Notes: generated by a model not told the origin, from the letters alone. Positions 22,301-31,955 are shown, counted from the first letter of the stretch. The stretch: 64,000 nucleotides of DNA from Odontocerum albicorne (GCA_949825065.1 OX463859.1:2515137-2579136), one strand, 5' to 3'. Translations and numbers: made by a program.

Positions 22301-22499
22301 TCAATTAATGTATAATTTTTCTTTGTTACAGATCACACCTGAAACCACATTCAGAACAAAGGAAGAAATTGAAAAAAAATCATCGCTCTTTTGCACATCA
22401 CCAAAATTTAATTAATCGAATGCAGGAATAATATAAAATTTTGGGAATTACATAGCTTTTGTGCTTCAAAACGTTGTATTTTAAAAACAAAACGAATAA

Positions 22500-22895
22500 A
22501 TGTATCATATCATTGTCCACAGGAAACAGAATAAAGGTAAAATATGTTTTATCGCAGCAAACAGATTTAATACGAAATATAATTTTTCAAAGCAAACAGA
22601 ATAAATGTGAAATATATTTTTTTCACACCAGACAGAATGAATGTGAAAGATAATTTTGCACAGCAGACAGAATAAATTTGAAATATAATTTTTCAGAGCA
22701 AACATGATAAATATGAAATAATATTTTTCACAGCAAACAGAATAAATGTGAAATATAATTTTTCACAGCAAACAGAATAAATGTGAAATATAATTTTTCA
22801 CAGCAAACAGAATAAATGTGAAATATAATTTTTCACAGCAAACAGAATAAATGTGAAATACAATTTTTCACAGCAAACAGAATAAATGTGAAATA
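22500..22895. repeat. 35-bp tandem repeat, about 11 units, with internal palindrome
   Basis: The unit is AAATGTGAAATATAATTTTT then CACAGCAAACAGAAT. Each unit contains the inverted pair TGTGAAA / TTTCACA. The last five units are almost identical and the first ones are diverged, so growth was at the right end. Confidence 0.88.
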
Positions 22896-23159
22896 TGTAT
22901 AGAATAAAACGGAGACCAAACGGAGAGGACAGTGACCGTAATGGAAGTGTAAGAAATTGGCGGCAAAAAAGGACTAAAAATATAAAAAATATTGCAAACG
23001 AAATGTGCTTAGTGTTTATTATATGATGAACTAAATAAATAAATTGTATTTATATCCAAGCAATATTTTATCAATATTAAGTATAAATAGTCGTTATTGT
23101 GCATGTGTATGTGTTTTTTTAAATAAATAAAATAAAATTTATATTGACAATCATCAAAC

Positions 23160-23600
23160 ACGTCGTTCTGAGTTTGGCTAAATCGTTGACAAATTAAAAG
23201 GTACGTATTAATGCTATCAATTTTAATGCTTAGTTTTTTGTTTGTTTGGCTAAGCCTAGACCTATGACAATTTGACAAGGGAGTTTGTTTATTGGACAAG
23301 GCGTTTGTCAGTTTGAGAGGCCTTGTATTTGTTTGACAAGGCCATTTATTTTATTCACAAGATCAAGGCCTATGACAGTTCGACAAGTCCATTTAAATTG
23401 ACACGGTCAAGGTCTTTGACAGTTTGACAAGGACATTTGTTCAGTTAACAAGGCAATTGGTTTGATAAAGTTAAGCCTTCTGACAGTGATAAGTTGATTA
23501 TTTGACAGTGCCACGATCTTTGTCCGTTTATTTATTTGACAAGGCGTTTGTTAAAATCGCTTGTTAATTTAACAAACTCATTTGTTTGACAATTTAATGC
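23160..23600. repeat. Degenerate repeat of TTTGACAAGGC-type units
   Basis: Many variants of GACAGTTTGACAAGGCATTT with irregular spacing (about 25-50 bp). This is an old, decayed minisatellite ending just before the mariner at 23660. Confidence 0.6.
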
Positions 23601-23659
23601 CTTTGACAATTGAAAAAGGTGATTACAGCTCTCACATGTTTAATAAAGATTCAGATATA

Positions 23660-24564
23660 CTACCTTGATCAAAAAGTTTTAGGACTTATTCATAAAATCG
23701 AAAATACAAGTTTATTCATCAATATCGATATGGTCCCCTTCAAAGTACTCCCCATCGACTGCAACGCACTTACCAAAACACCGCTGGTACTCAATTTTCG
23801 GTATGTCCATCAGAGCCGTCTTCGATTTTTTCATAACATCCTCTCGGGTGCTGTAACGCGTTCCGCGAAGCGGTTTTTTAAGTCGGTTGAACAGGAAAAA
23901 GTTGCAGGGAACCAGATCAGGTGAATTCGAGGGCTGCTGGATAGTATTCGTGTTGTTTTTGGTCAAAAACTCATGGAAATCATGTATTTCGCGATTTCAA
24001 CGGGGTCCTTTTTTTGCATGAAATTGAGGTATTTCGGCACCAGTTTTGCAGCGACACGTCTGAGGCCCAAATCACTAACCAAAATGTCTTGAGCGGATCC
24101 ATAAGCGATGTTTAAGTCCTCTGCCAGCTCTCTAATGATCAATTTGCGGTTTTCGGCCAACATTTCTTTGATTTTATCGATGTTTTCATCGGTTTTCGAC
24201 TGCCACTGCGTTCGTCATCCTCGACCGACTCACGACCACTTCTGAAGCGTTCGTGCCACCGAAAAACACTTTTCCAACATTTCCAAGGTCTGCAGACCGT
24301 TAAATTCGGTTTTCACACAAAATTTAATGCAAACTCATTGATGCACAGATGATGCCATTTTCAAACTTGTAAAAAAATCGAAAACACGCATAAAGGTAGA
24401 TGTACTCAGTACAGCGTAACTTTTACAAATGTCAAGCTATAACGCTGACATTTAGAGGGAAGTGTCAATGATAGATGTGGTAACCTAACAAAAAAAAAAG
24501 AATTCCAATCGGGTGCTGACAGCGCCACACGGTGGCCGGTCCTAAAACTTTTTGATCAAGGTAG
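23660..24564 (-). mobile_element. Internally deleted mariner element, copy 1
   Basis: The ends CTACCTTGATCAAAAAGTTT and its reverse complement (ending at 24564) match, with TA at 23658-23659 and 24565-24566. It is 905 bp. The left end continues TAGGAC in both arms. A sister copy on the other strand lies at 56819-57728 with the same internal deletion. Confidence 0.9.
23712..24345 (-). pseudogene. Mariner transposase, catalytic core deleted
   Basis: The minus strand carries the N-terminal helix-turn-helix region in broken frames, then MLAENRKLIIRELAEDLNIA, SAQDILVSDLGLRRVAAKLV and a stop after ISMSF. The next part, in another frame, is NSPDLVPCNFFLFNRLKKPL, RGTRYSTREDVMKKSKTALM and CVAVDGEYFEGDHIDIDE. 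In the family the first two catalytic Asp lie between these parts, and that stretch is missing. The third-Asp position reads PCN where the sister copy reads PCD. The eight residues EDWIKRWR present in the sister copy are also deleted. Non-functional. Confidence 0.87.
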
Positions 24565-24657
24565 TATAACTGTCTATATTATGTTTAATTTTTATTTTCC
24601 TAAAAAATGTATATTTTGGTTTTTTTCCTTTCATTGGTATATTGATTTTAGAAGCAA

Positions 24658-24745
24658 GAATTAATGTTATTAGTGGAATAATAAAGTAATTTATTTCTAA
24701 ATATTTTAATATTTCACAAATTTAAAACCGAAACCTTTGATAAAT
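24658..24745. repeat. 88-bp target-site duplication, left copy
   Basis: From GAATTAATGTTATTAGTGGA to CCTTTGATAAAT, identical by eye to 26723-26810. It brackets the LINE between them. Identity over 88 bases implies a recent insertion. Confidence 0.9.
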
Positions 24746-26722
24746 TAATGTTATTAGTGGAATTAATAAGTAAGAAGCATTTGAAATCTGAAAAACTGAC
24801 TCGTAAGAAGCAATGGATGACAGACCACATATTAAACTTAATGGAACAGCGTAGAGTAGTTAGTACCAGGAATCGCAATAGTGATGAATACAGGAACCTC
24901 CAAAGGATTATAAAACGTGAGATCAGGAATGCCAAGGAAGAGTGGATAAAAAAACAATGCGAAGAGTTAGAACAGTATGACCAGATGCATGATGCATTTA
25001 ATCTGCATAGGAAACTAAAAGAACTGTCCGGTCTTAATAGTAAACCGAGACCATCATGCCTTACAGATGACTCAAACAATCTAATTTTGGATGATTCAAT
25101 CATTCAAAAGAAGTGGGAAGATTATATTCAGAATCTCTTTAAAGACTCTCGCATTGACATTGAAATGCCACAGTGTGATCAAGGTCCTACTATATTAAAA
25201 TCGGAATCATTACATGCTATTAAAAATTCAAAGACCAGAAAGGCAGGTGGACCTGACGAAATCTCCATGGAGGTTATCAAGCTGATTAATGAAAATAATG
25301 TTGACTGCTTACTCAAACTATTTAACAATATATATGACACAGGGATTATCCCCCAAGATTGGTTAACATCATTATTTATTACTATACCCAAAAAACCAAA
25401 CCCAAGAAAATGTAATGACTATCGTCTTATAAGCCTTATGAGTCATATACTTAAACTATTTCTGAAGATTATACATGCAAGAATAAGACTGAAATGCGAG
25501 CAAGACCTGGATGATACCCAGTTTGGGTTCAGAAATGGCTTCGGTACCCGCGAAGCGTTGACTACAATAAATGTTTTACTCCAGAAATGCCATGATCAAA
25601 GAAAAAATGTTTATAGTTGCTTTATTGATTATGAAAAAGCATTTGACGGAGTCAAACACGCGGAGTTGATAAAATTGCTTCAAAGATGTAATGTAGATGA
25701 TAGGGATGTGAGAGTGATTGAAAATCTGTACCGGGACCGGAACGCTGTTATCAGACTTGAAAATGGGACCACTTCACAAAGTATTCCCATTCAGCGTGGA
25801 GTTGGACAGGGATGTGTGCTCTCACCTACTTTGTTCAACGTGTACTCTGACTTTGTCTTCAAGCAGGCGCTGACTGATATGGATGTCGGCGTCAAGGTCA
25901 ACGGTGTAGTCATCAATAACATTAGATATGCTGATGACACGGTTCTACTGGCAGATGGTATAGAGGACCTTCAGTGGCTTTTGGATGGGATCGGTTCCAC
26001 CGGTGAGCATTATGGTTTGAACATTAATGTCAACAAAACTAAGCTGATGATTTTCAGTCGAGAAAGTCATCCAAATGCAAATCTTCGGCTGGGTGGTGTC
26101 AATATTGAAAGGGTAAAGCAGTTTAAGTACTTGGGCAGCATCATCACTGAGAATCTGGACCCCGATATAGAAATTAAATGTAGAATAGAAGCAGCTCGTG
26201 CAGCTTTTAATAAAATGAAAAATCTTCTCTGCAACGATAATGTAAATTTGAAGCTCAGACAAAGAATGATCAAGTGTTATGTGTGGTCGGTTTTGCTTTA
26301 TGGTGTCGAGGCATGGACCCTCAAAGTTAATATCATTAACCGCTTGGAGGCTTTTGAAATGTGGATCCACCGAAGGATGCTAAGAATATCCTGGACTGAC
26401 ATGATTAGCAACGTTGAAGTATTGCGTAGAGCAAATACACAGAGAGAATTGTTCACAACAATCAAGCTCCGTAAGACTTCATATTTTGGCCACATAATGA
26501 GAGATGAAAAGTATGCAATCCTACAACTTGTCATAAAGGGGAAGATTGAGGGTCGTAGAGGAGTTGGAAGAAGGCAGCACTCCTGGCTTCGGAACATTAG
26601 AGAATGGACCGGGATGAGAGGTGTGGAGGAGCTGTTCCGTGCTGCCCAGGACAGACAAGGTTTCTACCAAGTGATCGTCAACGTCGGGGGGACCCGGCAG
26701 GACACATGAAGAAGAAGAAGTG
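24746..26722 (+). mobile_element. Young 5'-truncated RTE-like LINE
   Basis: Bounded by 88-bp direct repeats and ending in a GAAGAAGAAGAAG tail, as RTE-type elements end in short tandem repeats. The first ~25 bases (TAATGTTATTAGTGGAATTA) are a second copy of the start of the target sequence, so they are filler made at the 5' junction and not LINE sequence. The endonuclease domain and the start of ORF2 are missing. Confidence 0.85.
24748..26709 (+). CDS. LINE reverse transcriptase (endonuclease-less ORF2 remnant, frame intact)
   Basis: The 653-codon frame is complete from near the start of the reverse transcriptase region to a natural stop. Motifs in order: KAGGPDEISMEVIK (~165-178), the DWLTSLFITIPKKPNPRKCN and DYRLISLMSH palm motifs, TQFGFRNGFGTREAL, FIDYEKAFDGVKH with the first catalytic Asp, QGCVLSPTLFN, the catalytic box RYADDTVLLADGI, KTKLMIFSRE, QFKYLGSIITENL, KCYVWSVLLYGVEAW, RLEAFEMWIHRRMLRISW, YFGHIMRDEK and the C-terminal KIEGRRGVGRRQHSWLRNI then NVGGTRQDT. 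These catalytic Asp residues are all present. The first residues (MLLVELIS) are encoded by target-derived filler, so this ATG is accidental. By family knowledge it would copy RNA at nicked DNA, but the APE endonuclease is absent. The class call (RTE-like) rests on the tail motifs and GAA repeats. Confidence 0.9.
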   Translation: MLLVELISKKHLKSEKLTRKKQWMTDHILNLMEQRRVVSTRNRNSDEYRNLQRIIKREIRNAKEEWIKKQCEELEQYDQMHDAFNLHRKLKELSGLNSKPRPSCLTDDSNNLILDDSIIQKKWEDYIQNLFKDSRIDIEMPQCDQGPTILKSESLHAIKNSKTRKAGGPDEISMEVIKLINENNVDCLLKLFNNIYDTGIIPQDWLTSLFITIPKKPNPRKCNDYRLISLMSHILKLFLKIIHARIRLKCEQDLDDTQFGFRNGFGTREALTTINVLLQKCHDQRKNVYSCFIDYEKAFDGVKHAELIKLLQRCNVDDRDVRVIENLYRDRNAVIRLENGTTSQSIPIQRGVGQGCVLSPTLFNVYSDFVFKQALTDMDVGVKVNGVVINNIRYADDTVLLADGIEDLQWLLDGIGSTGEHYGLNINVNKTKLMIFSRESHPNANLRLGGVNIERVKQFKYLGSIITENLDPDIEIKCRIEAARAAFNKMKNLLCNDNVNLKLRQRMIKCYVWSVLLYGVEAWTLKVNIINRLEAFEMWIHRRMLRISWTDMISNVEVLRRANTQRELFTTIKLRKTSYFGHIMRDEKYAILQLVIKGKIEGRRGVGRRQHSWLRNIREWTGMRGVEELFRAAQDRQGFYQVIVNVGGTRQDT

Positions 26723-26810
26723 GAATTAATGTTATTAGTGGAATAATAAAGTAATTTATTTCTAAATATTTTAATATTTCACAAATTTAAAACCGAAACC
26801 TTTGATAAAT
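26723..26810. repeat. 88-bp target-site duplication, right copy
   Basis: Identical by eye to 24658-24745. It starts directly after the GAA-repeat tail of the LINE. Confidence 0.9.
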
Positions 26811-26814
26811 CGTA

Positions 26815-27115
26815 TTGATCGTTGAACGCTTAATTTGTTATGCTTTAAATTCAGTTTTAAGCGATTTTGATCGAAGCGCGCTTGATTTGTTATGCTTTAA
26901 ATTCAGTTTCAAGCGATTTTGATCGTAGCGTGCTTGATTTGTTAAGCTTTAAATTAAGTTTTAAGCAATTTTGATCGCAGCGCGTTTGATTTGTTATGCT
27001 TTAAATTCAGTTTTAAGCGATTTTGATCGTAGCGCCCTTGATTTGTTATGCTTTAAATTCAGTTTTAAGCGATTTTGATCGTAGCGCGCTTGATTTGTTA
27101 TGCCTTAAATTCACT
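26815..27115. repeat. 52-bp tandem repeat, about 5.7 units
   Basis: The unit is CGCTTGATTTGTTATGCTTT, AAATTCAGTTTTAAGCGATT, TTGATCGTAGCG. Units differ by only a few bases. The array begins about five bases after the LINE's right-hand target duplication. Confidence 0.88.
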
Positions 27116-27925
27116 CTCAAAACTATATTGTTGTTCAATCTTTACTCTTTGGGAGATACTGAAAGTGTGGATTTCAAACGCCTTTTTGCTCCTCACTCGA
27201 CTTCTTAATATACTCGTACAAAACATTGTGAAACCTATTCCAATACGTCTCATTTTGGAAGCTATTTTCCATTAGCTTAAAACGGTTTTCGAATTAAATT
27301 TCATATTTCGTTGACTTTAAAATTGGACAAGTTCCAAATGCATTTTTAATAGATATACACCCATTTTTGGCATTTGTATGGTTAGTTGGGAGAGATTGCC
27401 ACTTTACAATAAGTTATACCAAATTGTTATACAATAAAATGTTAAATAAGTAAATTCTTCAATCAGACTGGGCCCTCTTTTTAGTTGTACCTCTGTAAAA
27501 TGGTTTTGGGACTTACACATTTTTGTAGTTAGCTCACGATTTGCTCTCTAAAATGGAGAGATATTGAAAAGGAATTTTGGTGAGATTTCTCCAGCGTATT
27601 CCCGAATTCCCTCCGTAGCACGCCCAAAAGGAGAAAACAAATTTCACAATGACATCGCAAACATATCAAAGGGTGGAGCAGATTAAATTTGTCGCTTTTC
27701 AGAGGCTCAGGTTTAGTTTAAAATGGAAATATCATTAAATAGATGTTCCAGTGTTGGTAGACCTCGTCTTTACCTTATTGTATTGTACAAAATTCTGTCT
27801 TATTGTATTGTAAAATATGCCTTTGTAAGATAACCAAAAGAAATATATAATTTAATTAACCGGATAGTATCAAAATCTGCCATGTTGATACTTCACAACA
27901 GTATTTTAGTATCAACTTTACGCGT
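27116..27925. other. Intergenic DNA with a SINE body fragment
   Basis: A SINE tail lies at about 27368-27470 (TGGTTAGTTGGGAGAGATTG then CCACTTTACAATAAG). Nothing else was recognised. Confidence 0.5.
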
Positions 27926-27929
27926 GAAA

Positions 27930-28090
27930 ATGTAACGGGGACGTGGAACAAGACTGAAAAGTTTCGAATAAGTACTTTAGAAATGCGTGCACTTATAAGA
28001 ATATATGGGGTAACAATGTATGACAGAATATGAAACAAAGTGATATGGGATCAATATGAACTTAAGGTATTGAGATTAAGATGAGCACCC
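27930..28090 (+). pseudogene. LINE pol fragment (IEMR-DRIRN segment)
   Basis: The plus frame reads EKFRISTLEMRALIRIYGVT then MYDRI, a stop, NKVIWDQYELKVLR. It is homologous to NAIEMRVLKTRHGVVMYDRI at 21167-21358 and to the fragment at 51440-51850. One stop replaces the Arg of DRIRN. Confidence 0.65.
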
Positions 28091-28242
28091 GGAAAAAAAA
28101 CTAGTAAAACAAATATATAACTCAAATGTAAATTCCATCGTACTTAGATTGCATTGATTGGGTGATGAGTATACTGTCATTTCGGACATATTTGGTGACA
28201 GTTTTAATGCTTTTAAAAATGTTGTCAGGGAGCGTTCATATT

Positions 28243-28545
28243 TTATTTGAACCATAAATCCGGCGCCGAAATCTCACAATTTGCTTTGATTTCAAAAAAC
28301 TTTTTATTGGTCATTGAAGTATAATGTATGTATTTAAACACAAAAAAAACAATATCTGCCAAATGTCCACCTCTTGCAGCTTCAGGGATGTTCACTCTTT
28401 TGTCAAAAATTTCGTCGACATTTTTGCATAATTGCGGTTCTAACTCACCAATAATCCGAATAATTTCGTCCTTCAGCTCAGCAATAGATCGGGGGTCATT
28501 CTTATAGACCTGGTTTTTCACGTAACTCCAGAGAAAATAGTTCAA
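28243..28545 (-). pseudogene. Tc1/mariner-superfamily transposase C-terminus, best-preserved copy
   Basis: From about 28580 the minus strand reads NCPPRSCDLTPLNYFLWSYV then KNQVYKNDPRSIAELKDEII, RIIGELEPQLCKNVDEIFDK and ARGGHLADIVFFVFK. This is the final third of a DDE transposase. The position of the third catalytic Asp (PLDYF in relatives) is Asn here (PLNYF), so this copy could not be catalytic even if whole. The frame is open to the end of the protein. Confidence 0.8.
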
Positions 28546-28766
28546 CGGTGTCAGATCACATGATCTTGGTGGGCAATTAACATCACCGTTTCCGGAGATG
28601 ACAATAAATACAATAATTCAACAATTTGAACGCGTTCTTGTATTGTATACGACTCCATTTTTATAAATGTCGTACATTACACTTCTCAAATGTCACAAGA
28701 CCCAGGCAAGTTCGCGACGCCATCTGTGTTTTATCTAAGAATTTAAAAAACTGCTCAATTTGAAAG
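28268..28766 (-). mobile_element. Internally deleted Tc1/mariner-type element, second copy
   Basis: It shares with 8342-8923 both the 5' terminal sequence (minus strand from TCTTTCAAATTGAGCAG at about 28766, next to TA) and the junction where AACGGTGATGTTA is joined to the transposase tail. The left inverted end is missing, so this copy is truncated at about 28268. Confidence 0.72.
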
Positions 28767-28834
28767 ACTCTTTATATTGCAAGGAAATGGAAAAGAAAAT
28801 ACTTTTAAAAGAGAAACCATCAAAAGGTCTGGGA

Positions 28835-28935
28835 TAATTTCATAACATCATCTCATTCGAGATACACCCCCATCAATAAAGGGCGAGCTCAAGCGCGAGG
28901 ACATCATATGTTTTTCAGACCACGCCCTAGTAACG
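28835..28935 (-). repeat. Interspersed repeat D, partial, minus strand
   Basis: Contains GATACACCCCCATCAATA, CGCGAGGACATCATATG and TTTTCAGACCACGCC, the reverse complement of the first half of the repeat at 5091-5310. Confidence 0.55.
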
Positions 28936-28939
28936 TAAA

Positions 28940-29285
28940 TTATTGTGTATATATATATTATACTGTGTATATATATTATATACACAGTGAATACAATTCT
29001 AATATCAATAACCTAAATTATTCTCTAAATTCACACACAAAACCTCTAATATGACATTTAAATTCACACACACACTCATCGATACGATATATAAAATCAC
29101 ACATACCCACACACAAAACCTCTAATATAACATATAAATTCACACTCACCCATCAATACTATATATAAATTCACACAAAACCTGTTATATAATATGACAT
29201 TTAAATTCACCCACACACACCCATCGATACAATATATAAATTCACACACACCCACACACAAAACCTCTAATATAACAACATCATC
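28940..29285. repeat. TA-rich palindrome and imperfect CA-rich tandem repeat upstream of the receptor
   Basis: 28945-28990 is an imperfect TATA/ATAT palindrome (ACTGTGTATATATATTATAT then ACACAGT). From about 29015 a unit like AAATTCACACACACCCAC plus ACAAAACCTCTAATATAACA recurs about four times at ~65-75 bp spacing. This lies in the presumed intron or 5' flank of the receptor gene. Confidence 0.7.
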
Positions 29286-29385
29286 ATCAACCCTACAACC
29301 TATGATAGTTTCAGCCCAGGCTATGGTGCACAAAACAATGACATGATTCCAATAATTTGCAAGAAAAAAATGCGTAGTAAATCCT

Positions 29386-29409
29386 TTCTTATATCGTTAT
29401 CATTTTCAG
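29386..29409 (+). promoter_or_regulatory. Predicted 3' splice site immediately before the receptor ATG
   Basis: The pyrimidine-rich TTTCTTATATCGTTATCATT followed by TTCAG ends at 29409 and the ATG starts at 29410. This is a good insect acceptor, so the coding exon is probably preceded by an intron and a separate 5' UTR exon outside the recognised sequence. No matching donor could be assigned. Confidence 0.65.
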
Positions 29410-30570
29410 ATGGAGACCGAAAGTCTACAAGATCCAGCTTCTTTGCTGGTGGGAGCGGTGACAGAGCAAGGCACGGAGGCGATAGACGGCGAGGAAGGCG
29501 ACTGGGCCACCAGCCTCGGACTGGTGGCCAAAGGCGCTGCAATGATGTTCGTCATCGCCGCGTCCATCTTCGGCAACCTTCTGGTCATAGTTTCCGTTAT
29601 GCGCCACCGCAAGCTCAGAGTCATCACCAACTACTTCGTAGTATCTCTGGCCTTTGCAGACATGCTAGTGGCCATGGTCGCGATGACATTCAACGCGAGC
29701 GTGCAACTCACGGGAAGATGGATGTTTGGACAAGCGATGTGTGACTTTTGGAACTCGACAGATGTCTACTTCTCGACAGCGTCGATACTTCATCTCTGCT
29801 GCATCAGTGTGGACAGATATTACGCTATTGTAAAACCACTCAAATATCCAATAAACATGACTAAGAAAGTTGTTGCTGTAATGTTGCTCAACACTTGGTT
29901 ATCTCCTGCTATAATATCCTTCCTACCGATCTGCATGGGTTGGTACAGTACAGAAGACCATTTGGAGTACTTATCACAACATCCAGATGTTTGTGACTTT
30001 AAAGTAAATAAAGTATACGCTGTGGTATCCAGTTCCATATCGTTCTGGATACCTTGTACCATTATGGTGTTCACTTACTTGGCCATATTCAGAGAGGCCA
30101 ATAGGCAGGAAAAAGCCATGCACCTCAGGCAAGGCAATGCAATGTTGATGCATAGGAATTCAAGAGACATGGCTCCTCATGATAATGGATTGCATCCAGC
30201 TCATGGGACACCGAATAGAGACAGATCAATAAGCAAGATGAAACGGGAACATAAAGCAGCCAGGACTTTGGGGATCATCATGGGAGTATTTATTCTTTGT
30301 TGGTTGCCCTTTTTCCTGTGGTATGTCTCTGTGAGCGTCTGCGGTGAGGCCTGTTTCTGCCCTGACGCTGTTGTGACATTACTATTTTGGATTGGGTATT
30401 TCAACTCTACGTTGAACCCTCTGATCTATGCTTATTTCAATAGAGACTTTAGAGAAGCTTTCAGGAGTACATTGCGCAGTATATTCTGCGCTTCTTGCCG
30501 AAGATCTGCGGGAGATTTGGAAGCTTTGGCCCGGGCTCGAAGGGGCTCAGAACCTCCAGCGAGCCTCTAA
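29410..30570 (+). CDS. Octbeta2R: Beta-adrenergic-like octopamine receptor (Octbeta2R type)
   Basis: A class A GPCR of 386 residues that in this family binds octopamine and raises cAMP through Gs, acting in the plasma membrane of neurons and muscle. Seen directly: TM1 ~40-64 with GNLLV; TM2 with Asp84 (LAFADML); TM3 with Cys111, the amine-binding Asp118 (STDVYFS) and DRY at 135-137; TM4 with Trp163; Cys195 in loop 2 as disulfide partner of Cys111; TM5 with catechol/phenol-contact serines at about 207, 208 and 211 and Pro215; a short third loop (226-283); TM6 CWLPFF at 297-302; TM7 NPLIY at 336-340; helix 8 with possible palmitoylated Cys360/Cys363. The subtype call rests on EANRQEKAMHLRQGNAMLMH in loop 3 and the CRRSAGDLEALARARRGS-type tail, which I recall from Octbeta2R sequences. 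Octbeta1R or Octbeta3R is less likely. The frame is uninterrupted and complete, and base composition is clearly GC-richer than the flanks. No N-glycosylation site lies before TM1. Confidence 0.93.
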   Translation: METESLQDPASLLVGAVTEQGTEAIDGEEGDWATSLGLVAKGAAMMFVIAASIFGNLLVIVSVMRHRKLRVITNYFVVSLAFADMLVAMVAMTFNASVQLTGRWMFGQAMCDFWNSTDVYFSTASILHLCCISVDRYYAIVKPLKYPINMTKKVVAVMLLNTWLSPAIISFLPICMGWYSTEDHLEYLSQHPDVCDFKVNKVYAVVSSSISFWIPCTIMVFTYLAIFREANRQEKAMHLRQGNAMLMHRNSRDMAPHDNGLHPAHGTPNRDRSISKMKREHKAARTLGIIMGVFILCWLPFFLWYVSVSVCGEACFCPDAVVTLLFWIGYFNSTLNPLIYAYFNRDFREAFRSTLRSIFCASCRRSAGDLEALARARRGSEPPASL

Positions 30571-30750
30571 CACGTACGGCGCCCTTTAAAGGGTTCAGAA
30601 GACACAAGCCTCTAAACTGTATCTTCCACATGACTTAACGAATCTCTTAGTGTATATATAATATATTTTAAAAAAAACTAGAAAAAAATATGAAATGGAA
30701 GTGTTGAAAAAAGTTCTTCACGGGAGAGGTCTAAAGCTTCAAAAATAAAG
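30571..30750 (+). other. Receptor 3' UTR with candidate polyadenylation signal
   Basis: AATAAA at 30744-30749 lies about 175 bases after the stop and is followed by A/T-rich sequence. A longer 3' UTR using later A-rich signals cannot be excluded. Confidence 0.5.
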
Positions 30751-31955
30751 TTAAAATATCTACGCGTCGCATTGTTTTCTTCAAAAGTTTAACCAACAAC
30801 CGTCAGAGCTTTGCTTTTGTGCTTAAAAGTGTGTGCATTGTTTTAAACAAAAAAAAGAGTGCTTGTCGTCTCATAAGTGACAGTTTTTATAAAAAAAAAT
30901 ACAAAGAAATGGAGTGTTCAATGCATAAAAAATAAGTGAAAAAAGCGTCTTCGAACAAACAAAAACTCTTTTTAATAATAATAATATTTTTATTCTGAAG
31001 CATAAAATGTATGAACTTTAACCCAGTGTGTGAGTGTTTTTCTTTTTTAGGAGACTAACAATTTATACTAACAAATTCGATAGAACCTTACAGAAGTGTG
31101 CAGATAGCAGATCCACGCATTCAACAACTATGACAATTGTTGTAGATATTAAAAATAGAATTTACTACTAACTTATTTAATAATATGGATGTTAGTAACA
31201 GTGGTGTCATTTATCCCGCTTACATAGGTCCACATACCCAGTTGTTAAAAATTGATACTAGTTCACTGATCCGGTTGTTAAAATGTGACACCGGTTGTTA
31301 AAATTTGGTACAAGTTGTTTTTAATACTGGTTTTTATTGTACCTGTTGTTGGAATTTAGTAATGAACTGGTTATTCTTGATATTGATTTGCTGTACCGGT
31401 TGTTAAAATTTGGTACCTATTCCATTCTTATCTATTAAACCAAAATAATATATTCAACTACAAGTTCATTATAAATTACACCATTTGAACTAAAATTAGT
31501 GTCTGAGGTGTTCAAGTTAATATCCAAATACTCAGCTCTACAAATGAGATAAGATATTATTAAGTATTCCTTAGTGATGGTAAAGAAAACTTAAAAACTA
31601 CTCGAAACCAAGATTATTTTTCACAACTGCTGCCTCTAATAGCAGAAGAAATATGTAGAAATGAATCTTTGTTCAGGAAAGATGGGGGAAGGAGTATTTT
31701 AAAATAAGATTAACCAGTTGTTAAAAAAAATAGAATGATACCACTAGTTATTAACGATTTAAACCAACGGGGATAAATAACGCTTGACTTCTCATCGTTG
31801 TAAAAAAATATATAGATATTGTTAAGCTACCAAATGACTAAACCGCGAATCAGCTCATTTTTGTAGACTGGCAATAAATTTATTATAAGGAATACTCACA
31901 TAGGCCTAATTCACATTTGACTAAAGGCTACATTTGATTTGATTTTTATTTATTG
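30751..31955. other. AT-rich DNA downstream of the receptor, with a loose CCGGTTGTTAAAAT repeat
   Basis: Between about 31235 and 31410 the phrase ACCGGTTGTTAAAATTTGGT and variants recur five or six times at irregular spacing. The rest has no recognised feature and may be long 3' UTR or intergenic. Confidence 0.5.

Noticed and set aside
20290..22895. CRISPR-like arrays (regular direct repeats)
   Set aside because: Units are contiguous without unique spacers and the genome is animal. These are minisatellites.
29343..29744. Arg/His-rich protein overlapping the receptor start
   Set aside because: It is a shifted-frame shadow of the GPCR coding sequence, as are several minus-strand frames between 29406 and 30404.
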